This document shows, piece by piece, positions 17,702-25,718 of a DNA stretch of 64,000 nucleotides (positions are counted from its first letter, which is position 1; each line of letters opens with the position of its first letter). Origin of the DNA: Microbacterium sp. W4I4. Its GTDB lineage: Bacteria > Actinomycetota > Actinomycetes > Actinomycetales > Microbacteriaceae. The DNA lies in assembly GCF_030816235.1 (NCBI RefSeq), contig NZ_JAUSXT010000001.1, forward strand, positions 1,240,001 to 1,304,000, written 5' to 3'. The notes below the pieces were generated by a model. The model was not told where the DNA came from and did no database searches. It saw only the letters and a list, made by a program, of their open reading frames with translations. Made by a program: the position numbers and the translations under genes.

Positions 17702-18868
17702 GTGCGTCGGGGAATCCTCATCGCAGGCTCGAGCATCGCGGCGCTGGCGCTGATCGCGGGCGGCTGGCTCGCGGCACGCGCGTTCACCTCGCCTGCGCAG
17801 TGGGAGGCGCAGGCCGCCCCACCGAAAGCTGAACCGGTCCTGGCCGAGGTCAGCCGGGGCGACCTGATCGATCAGCGGACGCTGGGCGCGGCCGTCGTTC
17901 CGAGTTCCCAGACGACCACGATCCTCATTCCCGTCTCAGGTGCTGCGCGCAGCATCGTCACCGAGAGCGCGCTCTCGACTGGCGACGCCGTGAGCGCGGG
18001 AGGCGTGCTGCTGCAGGTGAACGGACAGCCGGTGTTCGCGCTCGCTTCCGCCTTCCCGTTCTACCGGGATCTGGGCGTGGGCGACTCCGGCCCCGACGTG
18101 CTGGGGCTGCAGCGCAATCTCGTCGAGCTGGGCTTGCTCTCGCACGCCGACGGGGACTTTGGCGCCGCCACAGCGAAGGCCGTCGGCCTGTTGTACCGCC
18201 GTGCCGACGCAGCCGCGCCGACGCGCATCGTGGATGCCGCGCCGTCGCAGGGCTCCCCGTCGACAGCAGACGGCGCCGGAACGGCATCCGCTCCCCCATC
18301 CTCCAACGTCTACCTTCCGCTGTCCGCGGTCGCGGCCGTCCCTGAGCTTCCCGCCGTCGTGTCCCGAGTTCCCGCCATCGGCGATGACATCGCCGAGCAG
18401 GGTTCCATCGCGTTCGCCGCGGCCGACGCGGTGCTGCGCCTGAGCATCGACCCATCGGTCGCAGCCGCGCTGACTCCCGGCTCGGACGCCGATTGCGCCG
18501 TCGGCGCGGATACCCCGGCGCCCTGCCGCGTTCAGCGCGTATTCACTGCCACCGGAAAGGAGGCGGGACTCGACGGCGACCAGGTCATGACCTGGGCCGA
18601 ACTCTCTCCGGACTCCGGGGCGACCGGCTCCGACCGGGTGGGCGAACGCGCGACGGTGCGTTTCGACGTCGCGACACTCACGACGGATGCTCTGCTCATC
18701 CCTGCCTCCGCTCTCGCTCAGCAGTCCGAGACGTCGGGAACGGCATTGAAACAGCGGCCCGACGGCAGCTTCCGCACAGTCGAGCTGAAGATCGTCGCCG
18801 CGCTTGACGGCACCGTCGCCGTGACCGGCGACGTGCACGCCGGTGATCTGCTGCGGGTGGACCGATGA
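17702..18868 (+). CDS. Membrane-anchored peptidoglycan-binding adaptor of an ABC exporter (HlyD/MacA-like)
   Basis: A 388-residue protein with an N-terminal signal anchor (GILIAGSSIAALALIAGGWLA). It has a beta-rich start like a membrane-fusion protein (VSRGDLIDQRTLGAAVV; PVSGAARSIVTESALSTGDAV), then a peptidoglycan-binding motif (YRDLGVGDSGPDVLGLQRNL and GDFGAATAKAV, about residues 122-160), then barrel segments ending GDVHAGDLLRVDR. In actinobacteria such proteins stand where MacA stands in Gram-negative pumps, linking the ATPase-permease to the wall. GTG 17702 has GGAG seven bases upstream; ATG 17684 lacks a ribosome site. It overlaps the next gene by ATGA. Confidence 0.8.
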   Translation: MRRGILIAGSSIAALALIAGGWLAARAFTSPAQWEAQAAPPKAEPVLAEVSRGDLIDQRTLGAAVVPSSQTTTILIPVSGAARSIVTESALSTGDAVSAGGVLLQVNGQPVFALASAFPFYRDLGVGDSGPDVLGLQRNLVELGLLSHADGDFGAATAKAVGLLYRRADAAAPTRIVDAAPSQGSPSTADGAGTASAPPSSNVYLPLSAVAAVPELPAVVSRVPAIGDDIAEQGSIAFAAADAVLRLSIDPSVAAALTPGSDADCAVGADTPAPCRVQRVFTATGKEAGLDGDQVMTWAELSPDSGATGSDRVGERATVRFDVATLTTDALLIPASALAQQSETSGTALKQRPDGSFRTVELKIVAALDGTVAVTGDVHAGDLLRVDR

Positions 18869-20745
18869 CACTGCTCGAACTGCGTGGGGTGTCGCGCGGC
18901 TTCGACGTCGGCGGTGAGACGGTGCAAGCACTGCGCGATGTCGATCTGCGCATCGATCGCGGCGAGTTCGTGGCCATCGTCGGGCCGTCCGGCGGCGGCA
19001 AGACCACCCTGCTGTCGATTCTCGGCGGACTCGACGTTCCTGATGTCGGTGACTACCTCATCGAGGGAAAGCCGGTTCCCGCGCAGGAGGGCCCGGCGCT
19101 CGCCGCGTTGCGGGCACGTATGTTCGGCTTCGTGTTCCAGGGCTTCCACCTGCTCGAGCAGCGCCCGGCGATCGACAGCGTCGCGCTCGGGATGCTGTAC
19201 CAGGGCGTGCCGGCCGGTGAACGGCGAATCCGCGCGCAGGAAGCCGCGGCCCGGGTCGGAATGGGAGATCGGCTGGGCCAGCGCACGGCCACGCTGTCCG
19301 GCGGTCAGCGTCAGCGCCTGGCCATCGCGCGCGCGATCGCGACGGAGTCCTCGGTATTGCTCGCAGACGAGCCGACCGGAAATCTCGACTCGGACACCGG
19401 AGGGCGCGTGATGGAGCAGCTGCGCCGGCTGCATGCCGAGGGCGTCACCGTCGTGGTGGTCACGCACTCCGCCGAGGTCGCCGCAGCAGCGCAGCGCGTG
19501 CTGCGGATCGTGGACGGCCGGGTGACTGAGCTTTCGATGAGCGCACATCCCGCGCTGCCGACTACTCCTGAATCGTCGAAGACGTCGCACGATTCCGCGC
19601 CCAGCCGACCTGGCTCCCGATTCGCCGACACGATCCATGATGCGCTGGCGTCCCTGCGATCCCGCCTCCGGCAGTCACTCGCTCTGGCCGGAACGGTCGG
19701 CCTGGCCATCGCGCTCCTCGTCACGACGCTCGGTCTGATGGATTCCACGCGAGCTCAGGTCACGACCACCTTCGATGCTCACGCGAACCGCGAGGTGACT
19801 GTGACCTGGCCGCTCTGGGCAGACGATTCCCCGGCATCTGATGCCCTCGGCGCAGCCACGGCGCTGGCGGGAGTCGATGTCGCGGCCGTGATCACCGCCT
19901 TTCCCGAGCAGCCGGTGGGCAATCTGCGCGACGATCCGAAGGTGGTCAGCGTGCACGAGGCCAGAGGCGATCTCGCCACGGGCGCAGGCGCGAAGATCAC
20001 CTGGGCTTCGGGTCAGCGGCTCGCACCGACGGATGCACTGATCGGACGCGCACTGGCCGAGCAACTGGAGCTCGGGCCGCTGGTGGCGGGTCCAGTCATC
20101 ACCGTCGCGGGAACGCGCTACACAGTGCGCGGCGTTGTGGAAGCGGCGGTCCGACTGCCGATGCTGTCGGGCGAGGTCATCGTCGGGATCGCGCCCGCTC
20201 AACTGGAGGCGTCGCAGCGTTCGCTGCTTGTTCGCACTCGATCCGGGGCCGCCCGACAAGTCGGCAACCAACTTCCGGTCGCGCTGGATGCCTATGATCC
20301 GGGCCGCTTTGACGTGCAGGTACCGTCCGACCCGCGGACGCTGCGCGCCGAGGTGGAGACCGGCGTACAGGCGGCGCTGATCGCGTTCACCGCGGTGTCG
20401 GCGCTCATCGCCCTGCTCACACTGATGAACAGTATCGGCGCCGCCGTGACCGCGCGGCGCGCCGAGCTCGGCCTGCGTCGCGCGCTCGGCGCCGACTCCA
20501 ATCGTCTCGCGGGCCTCGTGGTCGCCGAATCCGCGATAGTCGGCGCGGCAGGCGGGCTCGCGGGGCTGGTCGCGGGGCTCGTCGGCATCCTCGCCTTCAC
20601 AATCGCGCAGCGGTGGGTACCGGTCTTCGATGTCCGCCTTGCGCCGCTTGCGATACTCGGGGGAGTGCTGGTCGGCGCTGCCGCCTCCGTCCTCGGAGCC
20701 ATCCGCGCAGCACGCGTGCGGCCCGCCGACGCACTTCGGCAATGA
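18865..20745 (+). CDS. MacB-like ABC transporter, fused ATPase-FtsX-type permease
   Basis: A 626-residue fusion. Residues 1-220 form the LolD/MacB-type ATPase: Walker A GPSGGGKTT near 40, VFQGFHLLEQRPAIDSVALG, signature LSGGQRQRLAIARAI, Walker B VLLADEPTGNLD and His in VVTHSAEV. A Ser/Pro-rich linker leads to the permease: one helix near residue 275 (LALAGTVGLAIALLVTTLGL), a large extracellular domain of about 220 residues, and three C-terminal helices with the FtsX-type ending RAARVRPADALRQ. Such MacB-type proteins work as mechanotransducing pumps. The four-base overlap with the adaptor gene implies a complex of the two; the exported substrate is unknown. Confidence 0.9.
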   Translation: MTLLELRGVSRGFDVGGETVQALRDVDLRIDRGEFVAIVGPSGGGKTTLLSILGGLDVPDVGDYLIEGKPVPAQEGPALAALRARMFGFVFQGFHLLEQRPAIDSVALGMLYQGVPAGERRIRAQEAAARVGMGDRLGQRTATLSGGQRQRLAIARAIATESSVLLADEPTGNLDSDTGGRVMEQLRRLHAEGVTVVVVTHSAEVAAAAQRVLRIVDGRVTELSMSAHPALPTTPESSKTSHDSAPSRPGSRFADTIHDALASLRSRLRQSLALAGTVGLAIALLVTTLGLMDSTRAQVTTTFDAHANREVTVTWPLWADDSPASDALGAATALAGVDVAAVITAFPEQPVGNLRDDPKVVSVHEARGDLATGAGAKITWASGQRLAPTDALIGRALAEQLELGPLVAGPVITVAGTRYTVRGVVEAAVRLPMLSGEVIVGIAPAQLEASQRSLLVRTRSGAARQVGNQLPVALDAYDPGRFDVQVPSDPRTLRAEVETGVQAALIAFTAVSALIALLTLMNSIGAAVTARRAELGLRRALGADSNRLAGLVVAESAIVGAAGGLAGLVAGLVGILAFTIAQRWVPVFDVRLAPLAILGGVLVGAAASVLGAIRAARVRPADALRQ

Positions 20746-20824
20746 CGTATGTCAGGTTTAGTCCACAGCGACAACCTCATGGATGATGGTGCGGAAGTCA
20801 CCGATGACAGCGGGAAGGAGAAGG

Positions 20825-21371
20825 GTGGACGATCGTCGCGCAGCCTTCGAGGCGCTGTTCGCGGAGCACCATACCGCCGTACTCCGCTACGTCGAGCGAC
20901 GCGTGGACGATCGTGAGCACGCCCGAGAACTGGCCATGGACTGCTTCGAGATAGCCTGGCGCCGATTCGACCACGTTGACCCGTATCGGCGCCGCGTGGC
21001 TGCTGCAGACGGCGCGGAACCTCATAGGCGACGCGTACCGAAAGCGCGATCGTGAACGCGTGGGTCTGCGCGATCTGGCATCGTCTACGCCGACCGACTC
21101 GTCGTTCGCGCATGCCGAGCTGCGCATCGCACTTTCGACGCTTGCTCCGGCCGATCGCGAGGTGCTCGAGCTGTTCTACTGGGACGGTCTCTCCGCCGAC
21201 GAGATCGCCGTGGTGGTCGGCTGCCGAACCTCGGCCGCGTGGAAGCGGCTGAGCCGCGCCCGGGCGGCTCTGCGCTCCCTGTTGACCGATGATCCGGCAG
21301 ACACGGGGAACGCGATACGGCGCGCCCCGAGGAGAGCAGAAGGTGGGGTGGTGTCGTATGCGATGGACTGA
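20825..21371 (+). pseudogene. ECF-type RNA polymerase sigma factor, interrupted by a frameshift
   Basis: The N-terminal frame (GTG 20825, or ATG 20804) encodes sigma region 2 (AAFEALFAEHHTAVLRYVER to MDCFEIAWRRFDHVDP). The continuation, IGAAWLLQTARNLIGDAYRK, and region 4 (LAPADREVLELFYWDGLSAD; SAAWKRLSRARAALRSLL) are one base out of frame. Skipping one base near 20984 joins them into a normal ECF sigma of about 181 residues. As written, the first frame stops near 21055 after about 77 residues. The cause may be a sequencing error, a real mutation or, less likely, recoding. The 3' end overlaps the next gene, as sigma/partner pairs do. Confidence 0.75.
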
Positions 21372-22383
21372 CGACGACCTGAGCGCGCTCATGCGCTCGG
21401 CTGACCCGGCGGCCACTCCCCCCGACGCGTCGCCGACGCCGGTCGACGTCGCGCGTCTGCAGCGGATCATGGCACCCGAGGCCGCGACCGCCGGCACTGC
21501 ATCCGCGTCCTGGTGGCGCCCATCTGCCCGTCTCACGCGCCCGGGGCGCGTGGCGATGCGCTTCGCGTGGGCGCTCCCCGCTATCGCCGCGATAGCGGCC
21601 GTGGGGTTCGCCATTGCTCCTTTGACGGCGACGCCCGCGTATGCCGTCACCCCTCCGGTGCTGGCCGTCGAACGGCTGCCTCAGACTGTCGATCAGGTGC
21701 TCGCATCCTCGATCTCCCGGCTGGATGCAGCGGCGAATCAGGAGGCGCGGCGTGATGCGGAAGTCGTGCGGTGGGCGTTGCGTACCGACGGCAAGGACAC
21801 TCCGGTGATCGTCCCCGAATGGCAACACTGGGTGTGGAACCCGGACGGCACCGGGCAGTTGAAGGCGACCGCCGGAGCGTCTTACTCCGTGACGAGCGAC
21901 GGCCGCATCGTCGACCCTGCCGGCGAAGCGCCGCCAGAGGGCACGTCGATCGAGACACGCCAGCAGGCGGAGCGATACGGGTTCTTCCGCGACCGTCCGC
22001 CATCGGATCCTGTGGCACTGCACGCCTATCTCGCGGAGCGCACCGGATTGGCATCCGACGCTGACGGGCTGGCGATATGGGGAGCGGTCAGCGCTCTGCG
22101 CGACGAATGGTCGCTCTCCCCCGCACAACAGGGTGCCGCCCTAGAACTCCTGCGCGATGCCGGCGGAGTGTCGCTCCTCGGCACTGTCACCGACAGGTTC
22201 AGTCGGGCGGGCATCGCCCTGCGCGTCTCCTCCGTCGATCGACCGCAGTTCTCGGCGACGGTCGTGCTGGATACGACCTCTCGGGAGATCATCGCCGCCG
22301 ATATCGTCTACCTGGGTGGGAACACCCTTCTTGACCTGCCGCCCAACTCTGTGATCGGTTACTCCGTCTGGCTGTCGCGGTGA
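21358..22383 (+). CDS. Single-pass membrane protein, putative partner of the sigma factor (CU044_5270-like)
   Basis: A 341-residue protein. Residues 1-60 are soluble and begin MRWTDDDLSALMRSADPA. One membrane segment follows near residues 70-90 (WALPAIAAIAAVGFAIAPL), and about 250 residues are outside. The outer part contains PEWQHWVWNPDGTG and PPEGTSIETRQQAERYG. The layout (gene overlapping the sigma gene, inner N-terminus, one helix, outer domain) resembles membrane anti-sigma factors, and the outer domain resembles proteins annotated as CU044_5270 family, which often follow sigma genes. I see no zinc-binding HxxxCxxC motif. The anti-sigma role is inference. Confidence 0.65.
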   Translation: MRWTDDDLSALMRSADPAATPPDASPTPVDVARLQRIMAPEAATAGTASASWWRPSARLTRPGRVAMRFAWALPAIAAIAAVGFAIAPLTATPAYAVTPPVLAVERLPQTVDQVLASSISRLDAAANQEARRDAEVVRWALRTDGKDTPVIVPEWQHWVWNPDGTGQLKATAGASYSVTSDGRIVDPAGEAPPEGTSIETRQQAERYGFFRDRPPSDPVALHAYLAERTGLASDADGLAIWGAVSALRDEWSLSPAQQGAALELLRDAGGVSLLGTVTDRFSRAGIALRVSSVDRPQFSATVVLDTTSREIIAADIVYLGGNTLLDLPPNSVIGYSVWLSR

Positions 22384-22405
22384 CGGCCATCGTGAACTGG
22401 AAGTC

Positions 22406-22780
22406 TCAGGGCACGATCACCTCGCAGTATCGCCGCGCGGTGATCGCGAGCTTCTTGTCGAGCGTGAGCAACGGGACTCCGAGTGCCTCGGCGAGTGCGA
22501 CGTAGCCGGCATCGTAGGCCGAGACGTCGTGGCGGAGCATCCAGATGCGCGAGAGAAGGTGCCGGACCGGGTGACGCTCGATCTGAAGTTGGCCGAATAC
22601 CTCGAGCGATTCTCTCGCCGCGTGCGCGGAGAAGTAATCACTCAGCGCCCTGCGACGAAGCACCGAGACCACCTCGATATCCAGGCCGGCGTGGGCGTGG
22701 AAAGCACCATCGACGGTCCACTCGAGTTCGCCGCTGACGAGCTCGACAGCGGCGGACGCGTCAAGGACGAGTGCCGACAT
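22406..22780 (-). CDS. vapC: PIN-domain toxin, VapC family
   Basis: A 124-residue PIN-domain ribonuclease. The acidic active-site residues are visible: Asp7 in SALVLDASAAVEL, Glu in DIEVVSVLRRR, and two Asp in VSAYDAGYVALAEALGVPLL and LTLDKKLA. Such toxins cut tRNA or rRNA loops and are held inactive by VapB. The ATG at 22780 gives the normal length; the frame extends 16 codons further upstream inside the antitoxin gene. The gene overlaps vapB by 20 bases, as in many toxin-antitoxin operons. Confidence 0.88.
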   Translation of the reverse strand: MSALVLDASAAVELVSGELEWTVDGAFHAHAGLDIEVVSVLRRRALSDYFSAHAARESLEVFGQLQIERHPVRHLLSRIWMLRHDVSAYDAGYVALAEALGVPLLTLDKKLAITARRYCEVIVP

Positions 22781-23036
22781 CCCTGGTCTCCCCGTCCTGC
22801 TCTGCGCGTGCAGCATCTCGTGCCTCAAGGATCTCCGCGCGCGTCATCAGATGGCCATCCGTGAGCCGCCGCTCACGTGCGGCCGCAAGGATCTCGGCGT
22901 TGCTGCGATATTGCACAAGGCGTTCCAGTTCCCGCGCGACGTAGTCGGACAGCGACATGCGCTCGGCCGCCGCGCGCTCCTTGAGTCGCGCATGAACCTC
23001 ATCGGGAAGATTTCTCACCTGCAGCATGCGTCCCAT
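22761..23036 (-). CDS. vapB: Antitoxin, VapB/FitA-like ribbon-helix-helix protein
   Basis: A 91-residue protein whose first 45 residues form a ribbon-helix-helix DNA-binding fold (MLQVRNLPDEVHARLKERAA, MSLSDYVARELERLV). The acidic/basic C-terminus, RAEILEARDAARAEQDGETR, would wrap the toxin. Either M1 (23036) or M4 (23027) may be the start. An imperfect inverted repeat at 23020-23061 covers the start codon, a likely autoregulatory operator. No partner other than vapC is near. Confidence 0.85.
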   Translation of the reverse strand: MGRMLQVRNLPDEVHARLKERAAAERMSLSDYVARELERLVQYRSNAEILAAARERRLTDGHLMTRAEILEARDAARAEQDGETRDVGTRP

Positions 23037-23061
23037 ACTTCATCATCTCATGCGTGCTGCA
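23020..23061. promoter_or_regulatory. Imperfect inverted repeat at the vapBC start
   Basis: TGCAGCATGCG (23020-23030) faces ATGCGTGCTGCA (23050-23061): nine of eleven positions pair. The arms flank the vapB start codon, a usual place for a VapB/VapC autoregulatory operator. Confidence 0.4.
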
Positions 23062-23108
23062 TGCAAGACCTCCGAAATCTGTGGATAACTTGATGAACGC
23101 GGACTCAT

Positions 23109-23492
23109 CTAGCGGCCCGCGAGGAATTCCTCGATCGCAGCGATCGTGCTCGCGTTGTCGACATGGACGATGCCGCGGATGCCGACAGCCGCTGCACCAT
23201 CGACCGCGTGCTGGTGATCGTCAATGAAGAAGACGTCGCCGGCATCCGCGTCCATCCGCGTCAGTGCCAGGGTGTACGCGCGCTCCTCGGGCTTGTTCAT
23301 GCCCTGCTCGTGGCTGTAGCAGATCGGATCGAAGATCTCCGAGAAGCCGTAGCGGCGCTCCTCCTCCTCACGGGCGCCGTCAGCGGAGTTGGAGAGGATC
23401 GCGAGCGACGCACGGCCGCGCAGCGAGCGTGCGTATTCGATGAGCTCGGTGTTCGCCACCCCGCAGTACGCGTCCCAGAAGTCGGTCCGCAT
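23109..23492 (-). pseudogene. HAD-superfamily hydrolase, 5' end missing
   Basis: The reading frame encodes the back half of a HAD hydrolase: FWDAYCGVANTELIEYARSL, motif II ILSNSADGAREEEERR, Lys in the motif III area MNKPEERAY and motif IV FFIDDHQHAVDGAAAVGI. Motif I (DxDGT with the nucleophilic Asp) and the cap domain are absent. The only start codon in the homologous part is ATG 23492, which would give about 127 residues without a nucleophile. Upstream of about 23520 the frame has no HAD similarity. The break coincides with that of the oppositely oriented HTH fragment, so one deletion probably damaged both. Confidence 0.7.
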
Positions 23493-23531
23493 GGCGTCTC
23501 GGTCTGCGCGTGTCAGCGCGAGCCTGTCGCC

Positions 23532-23690
23532 TCCGAGCTGCACCGGCTCACCGGCATCCGTCGGGAGATCGCCCGCGCCGAGGAGGCCCAGGTGCGCCGC
23601 GCACGCCTGGCGGGATACTCCTGGCAGGCGATCGCGAGCGCGCTCGGCGTCACCAAGCAGGCAGCACATAAGAAGTTCGGCAGACAATAG
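23532..23690 (+). pseudogene. Helix-turn-helix protein fragment, 5' end missing
   Basis: About 52 residues of open frame encode ELHRLTGIRREIARAEEAQV then RRARLAGYSWQAIASALGV and TKQAAHKKFGRQ-stop, a sigma-like/homeodomain-type HTH. Small actinobacterial HTH proteins end this way. No ATG, GTG or TTG with a ribosome site precedes the conserved part in frame; the only upstream ATG lies far inside the opposite gene. I therefore treat it as a fragment. It ends 39 bases before the ABC exporter gene. Confidence 0.55.
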
Positions 23691-23729
23691 AGGAATCCCC
23701 GCAACACCTCCCTCAAGAACGAGGTCCTC

Positions 23730-25622
23730 ATGTCCCGCACGGCGACAGCACGCCGACGCGGGCGCGGTGCGCAGCACGATGGTCCGCGCGCCACGTTCCG
23801 CCAGCTCCTCCCCTTCCTCTTCGAGCACAAGAAGGTCCTGGTCGCGGTCGCCGCGCTCAGCATCGTCGGCGCCGGCGCCTCTCTCGCACAGCCCCTGCTC
23901 GTCGGCCAGGTCATCGATCGGGTGCAGAAGGATCAGGCGCTCGGATCGCTCGTCTGGCTGCTGATCGGCCTGGTCATCGTCGCCTCGGTGCTCTCCGGCT
24001 ACCAGCACTACCTGCTGCAGCGCACCGGCACCGCCGTCGTGTACTCCAGCCGCAGGCAGCTGATCGCCCGCATCCTCCACCTGCCCATCAGCGAGTTCGA
24101 CGCGCGCCGCACCGGCGATCTCGTCTCCCGGGTCGGCACTGACACCACCCTGCTGTATGCGGTGCTCACCCAGGGACTCGCGGATGCCGTCGGAGGTGCG
24201 ATCCTCTTCGTCGGCGCACTTATCGCCATGCTCCTCATCGACCCGCTCCTGCTGCTGCTGATCGTCGTCGTGATCGGCATCTCCGTCGTCGTCGTGGTGC
24301 TGCTCAGCGGCCGCATCCGCACAGCGTCCGCCGCCCAGCAGCAGAAGGTGGGCGAGCTGGCCTCCGGCATCGAGCGCGGCATCTCCAGCATCCGCACCGT
24401 GCGCGCCTCCGGCGCCACCGAGCGCGAGACCGAGTCCGTCGACGCGATCGCCGGCGAGGCATACGGGCTCGGCGTGCGGATCGCGAAGATCTCGTCGATG
24501 GTCGTCCCCATCGCGGGCATCGCCCTGCAGGTCTCGCTGCTGGTCGTGCTCGGCGTGGGCGGATTCCGGGTGGCCTCCGGCGCGCTGAGCATCGCGTCGC
24601 TCGTGACCTTCATCATGTTCCTGTTCATGCTCGTGATGCCGCTCGGACAGGCGTTCGGCGCGATCACCTCCGTCAATCAGGCGCTTGGCGCGCTGGGCCG
24701 CATCCAGGAGATCCTCGACCTGCCCACCGAGACCCAGAACGACGAGCCGGATGCCGACGCCACCGCCGCAGCCGTCGTCGGAGCCCCCGCCATCGAATTC
24801 CGCGACGTGCGGTTCCGCTACCCCGACGACGTCATCGCCGCCCGCGAGGCCGCTGCCAAGGAGGCGCGCTCACTGCTCGCCGAGGTGCACCTGGAGCGCC
24901 CCGACGAGGACGCCGCGGCGGTCGATCGGGATGTGGACGGCCGCGACGTGCTGAAGGGCGTGTCCTTCGCCGTTCCGCGCGGTGCACGGGTGGCCCTCGT
25001 CGGCCCCAGCGGCGCAGGCAAGAGCACGATCCTCTCGCTCATCGAGCGCTTCTACGATCCGACCGGCGGCAGCATCCGCCTCGCCGGTCACGACGTGCGC
25101 ACCTACCCGCGCCGCACCCTGCGCGCACAGTTCGGCTACGTCGAACAGGATGCGCCGACTCTGGCAGGAACGCTCGCCGAGAATCTGCGACTGGCGGCGC
25201 CGGATGCCACGGATGCCGACTGCGAGCGCGTGCTGCGTTCGGTGAACCTCGGAGACGTGCTCGAGCGCAGCCCGCTGGGCCTGCAGGCTCCCGTCGGCGA
25301 GGACGGCGTGATGCTCTCCGGAGGTGAGCGCCAGCGTCTGGCCATCGCACGCGCCCTGCTCACCGAGGCGCCGATCCTGCTGCTGGACGAGTCGACCTCG
25401 TCCCTGGACGGCGTGAACGAGCGGCGGATGCGGGAGGCGATCGACGCCGCTGCCGCAGACCGCACGCTCGTCGTGATCGCGCACCGGCTGTCGACTGTCG
25501 TCGACAGCGACCTCATCGTCGTGCTGCAGAACGGCCAGGTGGTCGGGCAGGGCACGCACTCCGAGCTCGTCGACGAGGTGCCGCTGTACCGCGACCTGGC
25601 CAGGCACCAGCTGCTGGTCTGA
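23730..25622 (+). CDS. ABC exporter half-transporter (multidrug/lipid type)
   Basis: A 630-residue fusion of six membrane helices (residues about 30-330) and an ATPase: Walker A GPSGAGKST, Q-loop in FGYVEQDAP, signature LSGGERQRLAIARALL, Walker B ILLLDESTSSLD and switch His in VIAHRLSTV. It is of the MsbA/LmrA/BmrA class and would work as a homodimer, exporting drugs, lipids or peptides. An unusual stretch of about 40 residues, charged and Ala-rich (EAAAKEARSLLAEVHLERPD), sits between the first ATPase strand (VRFRYP) and VLKGVSF. The start ATG 23730 is preceded by GAACGAGG. The gene stands alone between fragments and pckG. Confidence 0.9.
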   Translation: MSRTATARRRGRGAQHDGPRATFRQLLPFLFEHKKVLVAVAALSIVGAGASLAQPLLVGQVIDRVQKDQALGSLVWLLIGLVIVASVLSGYQHYLLQRTGTAVVYSSRRQLIARILHLPISEFDARRTGDLVSRVGTDTTLLYAVLTQGLADAVGGAILFVGALIAMLLIDPLLLLLIVVVIGISVVVVVLLSGRIRTASAAQQQKVGELASGIERGISSIRTVRASGATERETESVDAIAGEAYGLGVRIAKISSMVVPIAGIALQVSLLVVLGVGGFRVASGALSIASLVTFIMFLFMLVMPLGQAFGAITSVNQALGALGRIQEILDLPTETQNDEPDADATAAAVVGAPAIEFRDVRFRYPDDVIAAREAAAKEARSLLAEVHLERPDEDAAAVDRDVDGRDVLKGVSFAVPRGARVALVGPSGAGKSTILSLIERFYDPTGGSIRLAGHDVRTYPRRTLRAQFGYVEQDAPTLAGTLAENLRLAAPDATDADCERVLRSVNLGDVLERSPLGLQAPVGEDGVMLSGGERQRLAIARALLTEAPILLLDESTSSLDGVNERRMREAIDAAAADRTLVVIAHRLSTVVDSDLIVVLQNGQVVGQGTHSELVDEVPLYRDLARHQLLV

Positions 25623-25647
25623 GCCGGCACTCCCCGTAAGAACGCGA

Positions 25648-25698
25648 CGGCGGGATGCCGGAACCACTCAGCCGAGGGTCGTCCCAGACATCCCGCCG
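25648..25698. terminator. Bidirectional terminator hairpin between convergent genes
   Basis: CGGCGGGATG (25648-25657) and CATCCCGCCG (25689-25698) form a perfect 10-bp stem with a 31-base loop between the ends of the exporter gene (plus) and pckG (minus). No T-run. Confidence 0.5.
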
Positions 25699-25718
25699 CC
25701 GCGGGTCTGTGTGCGCGG

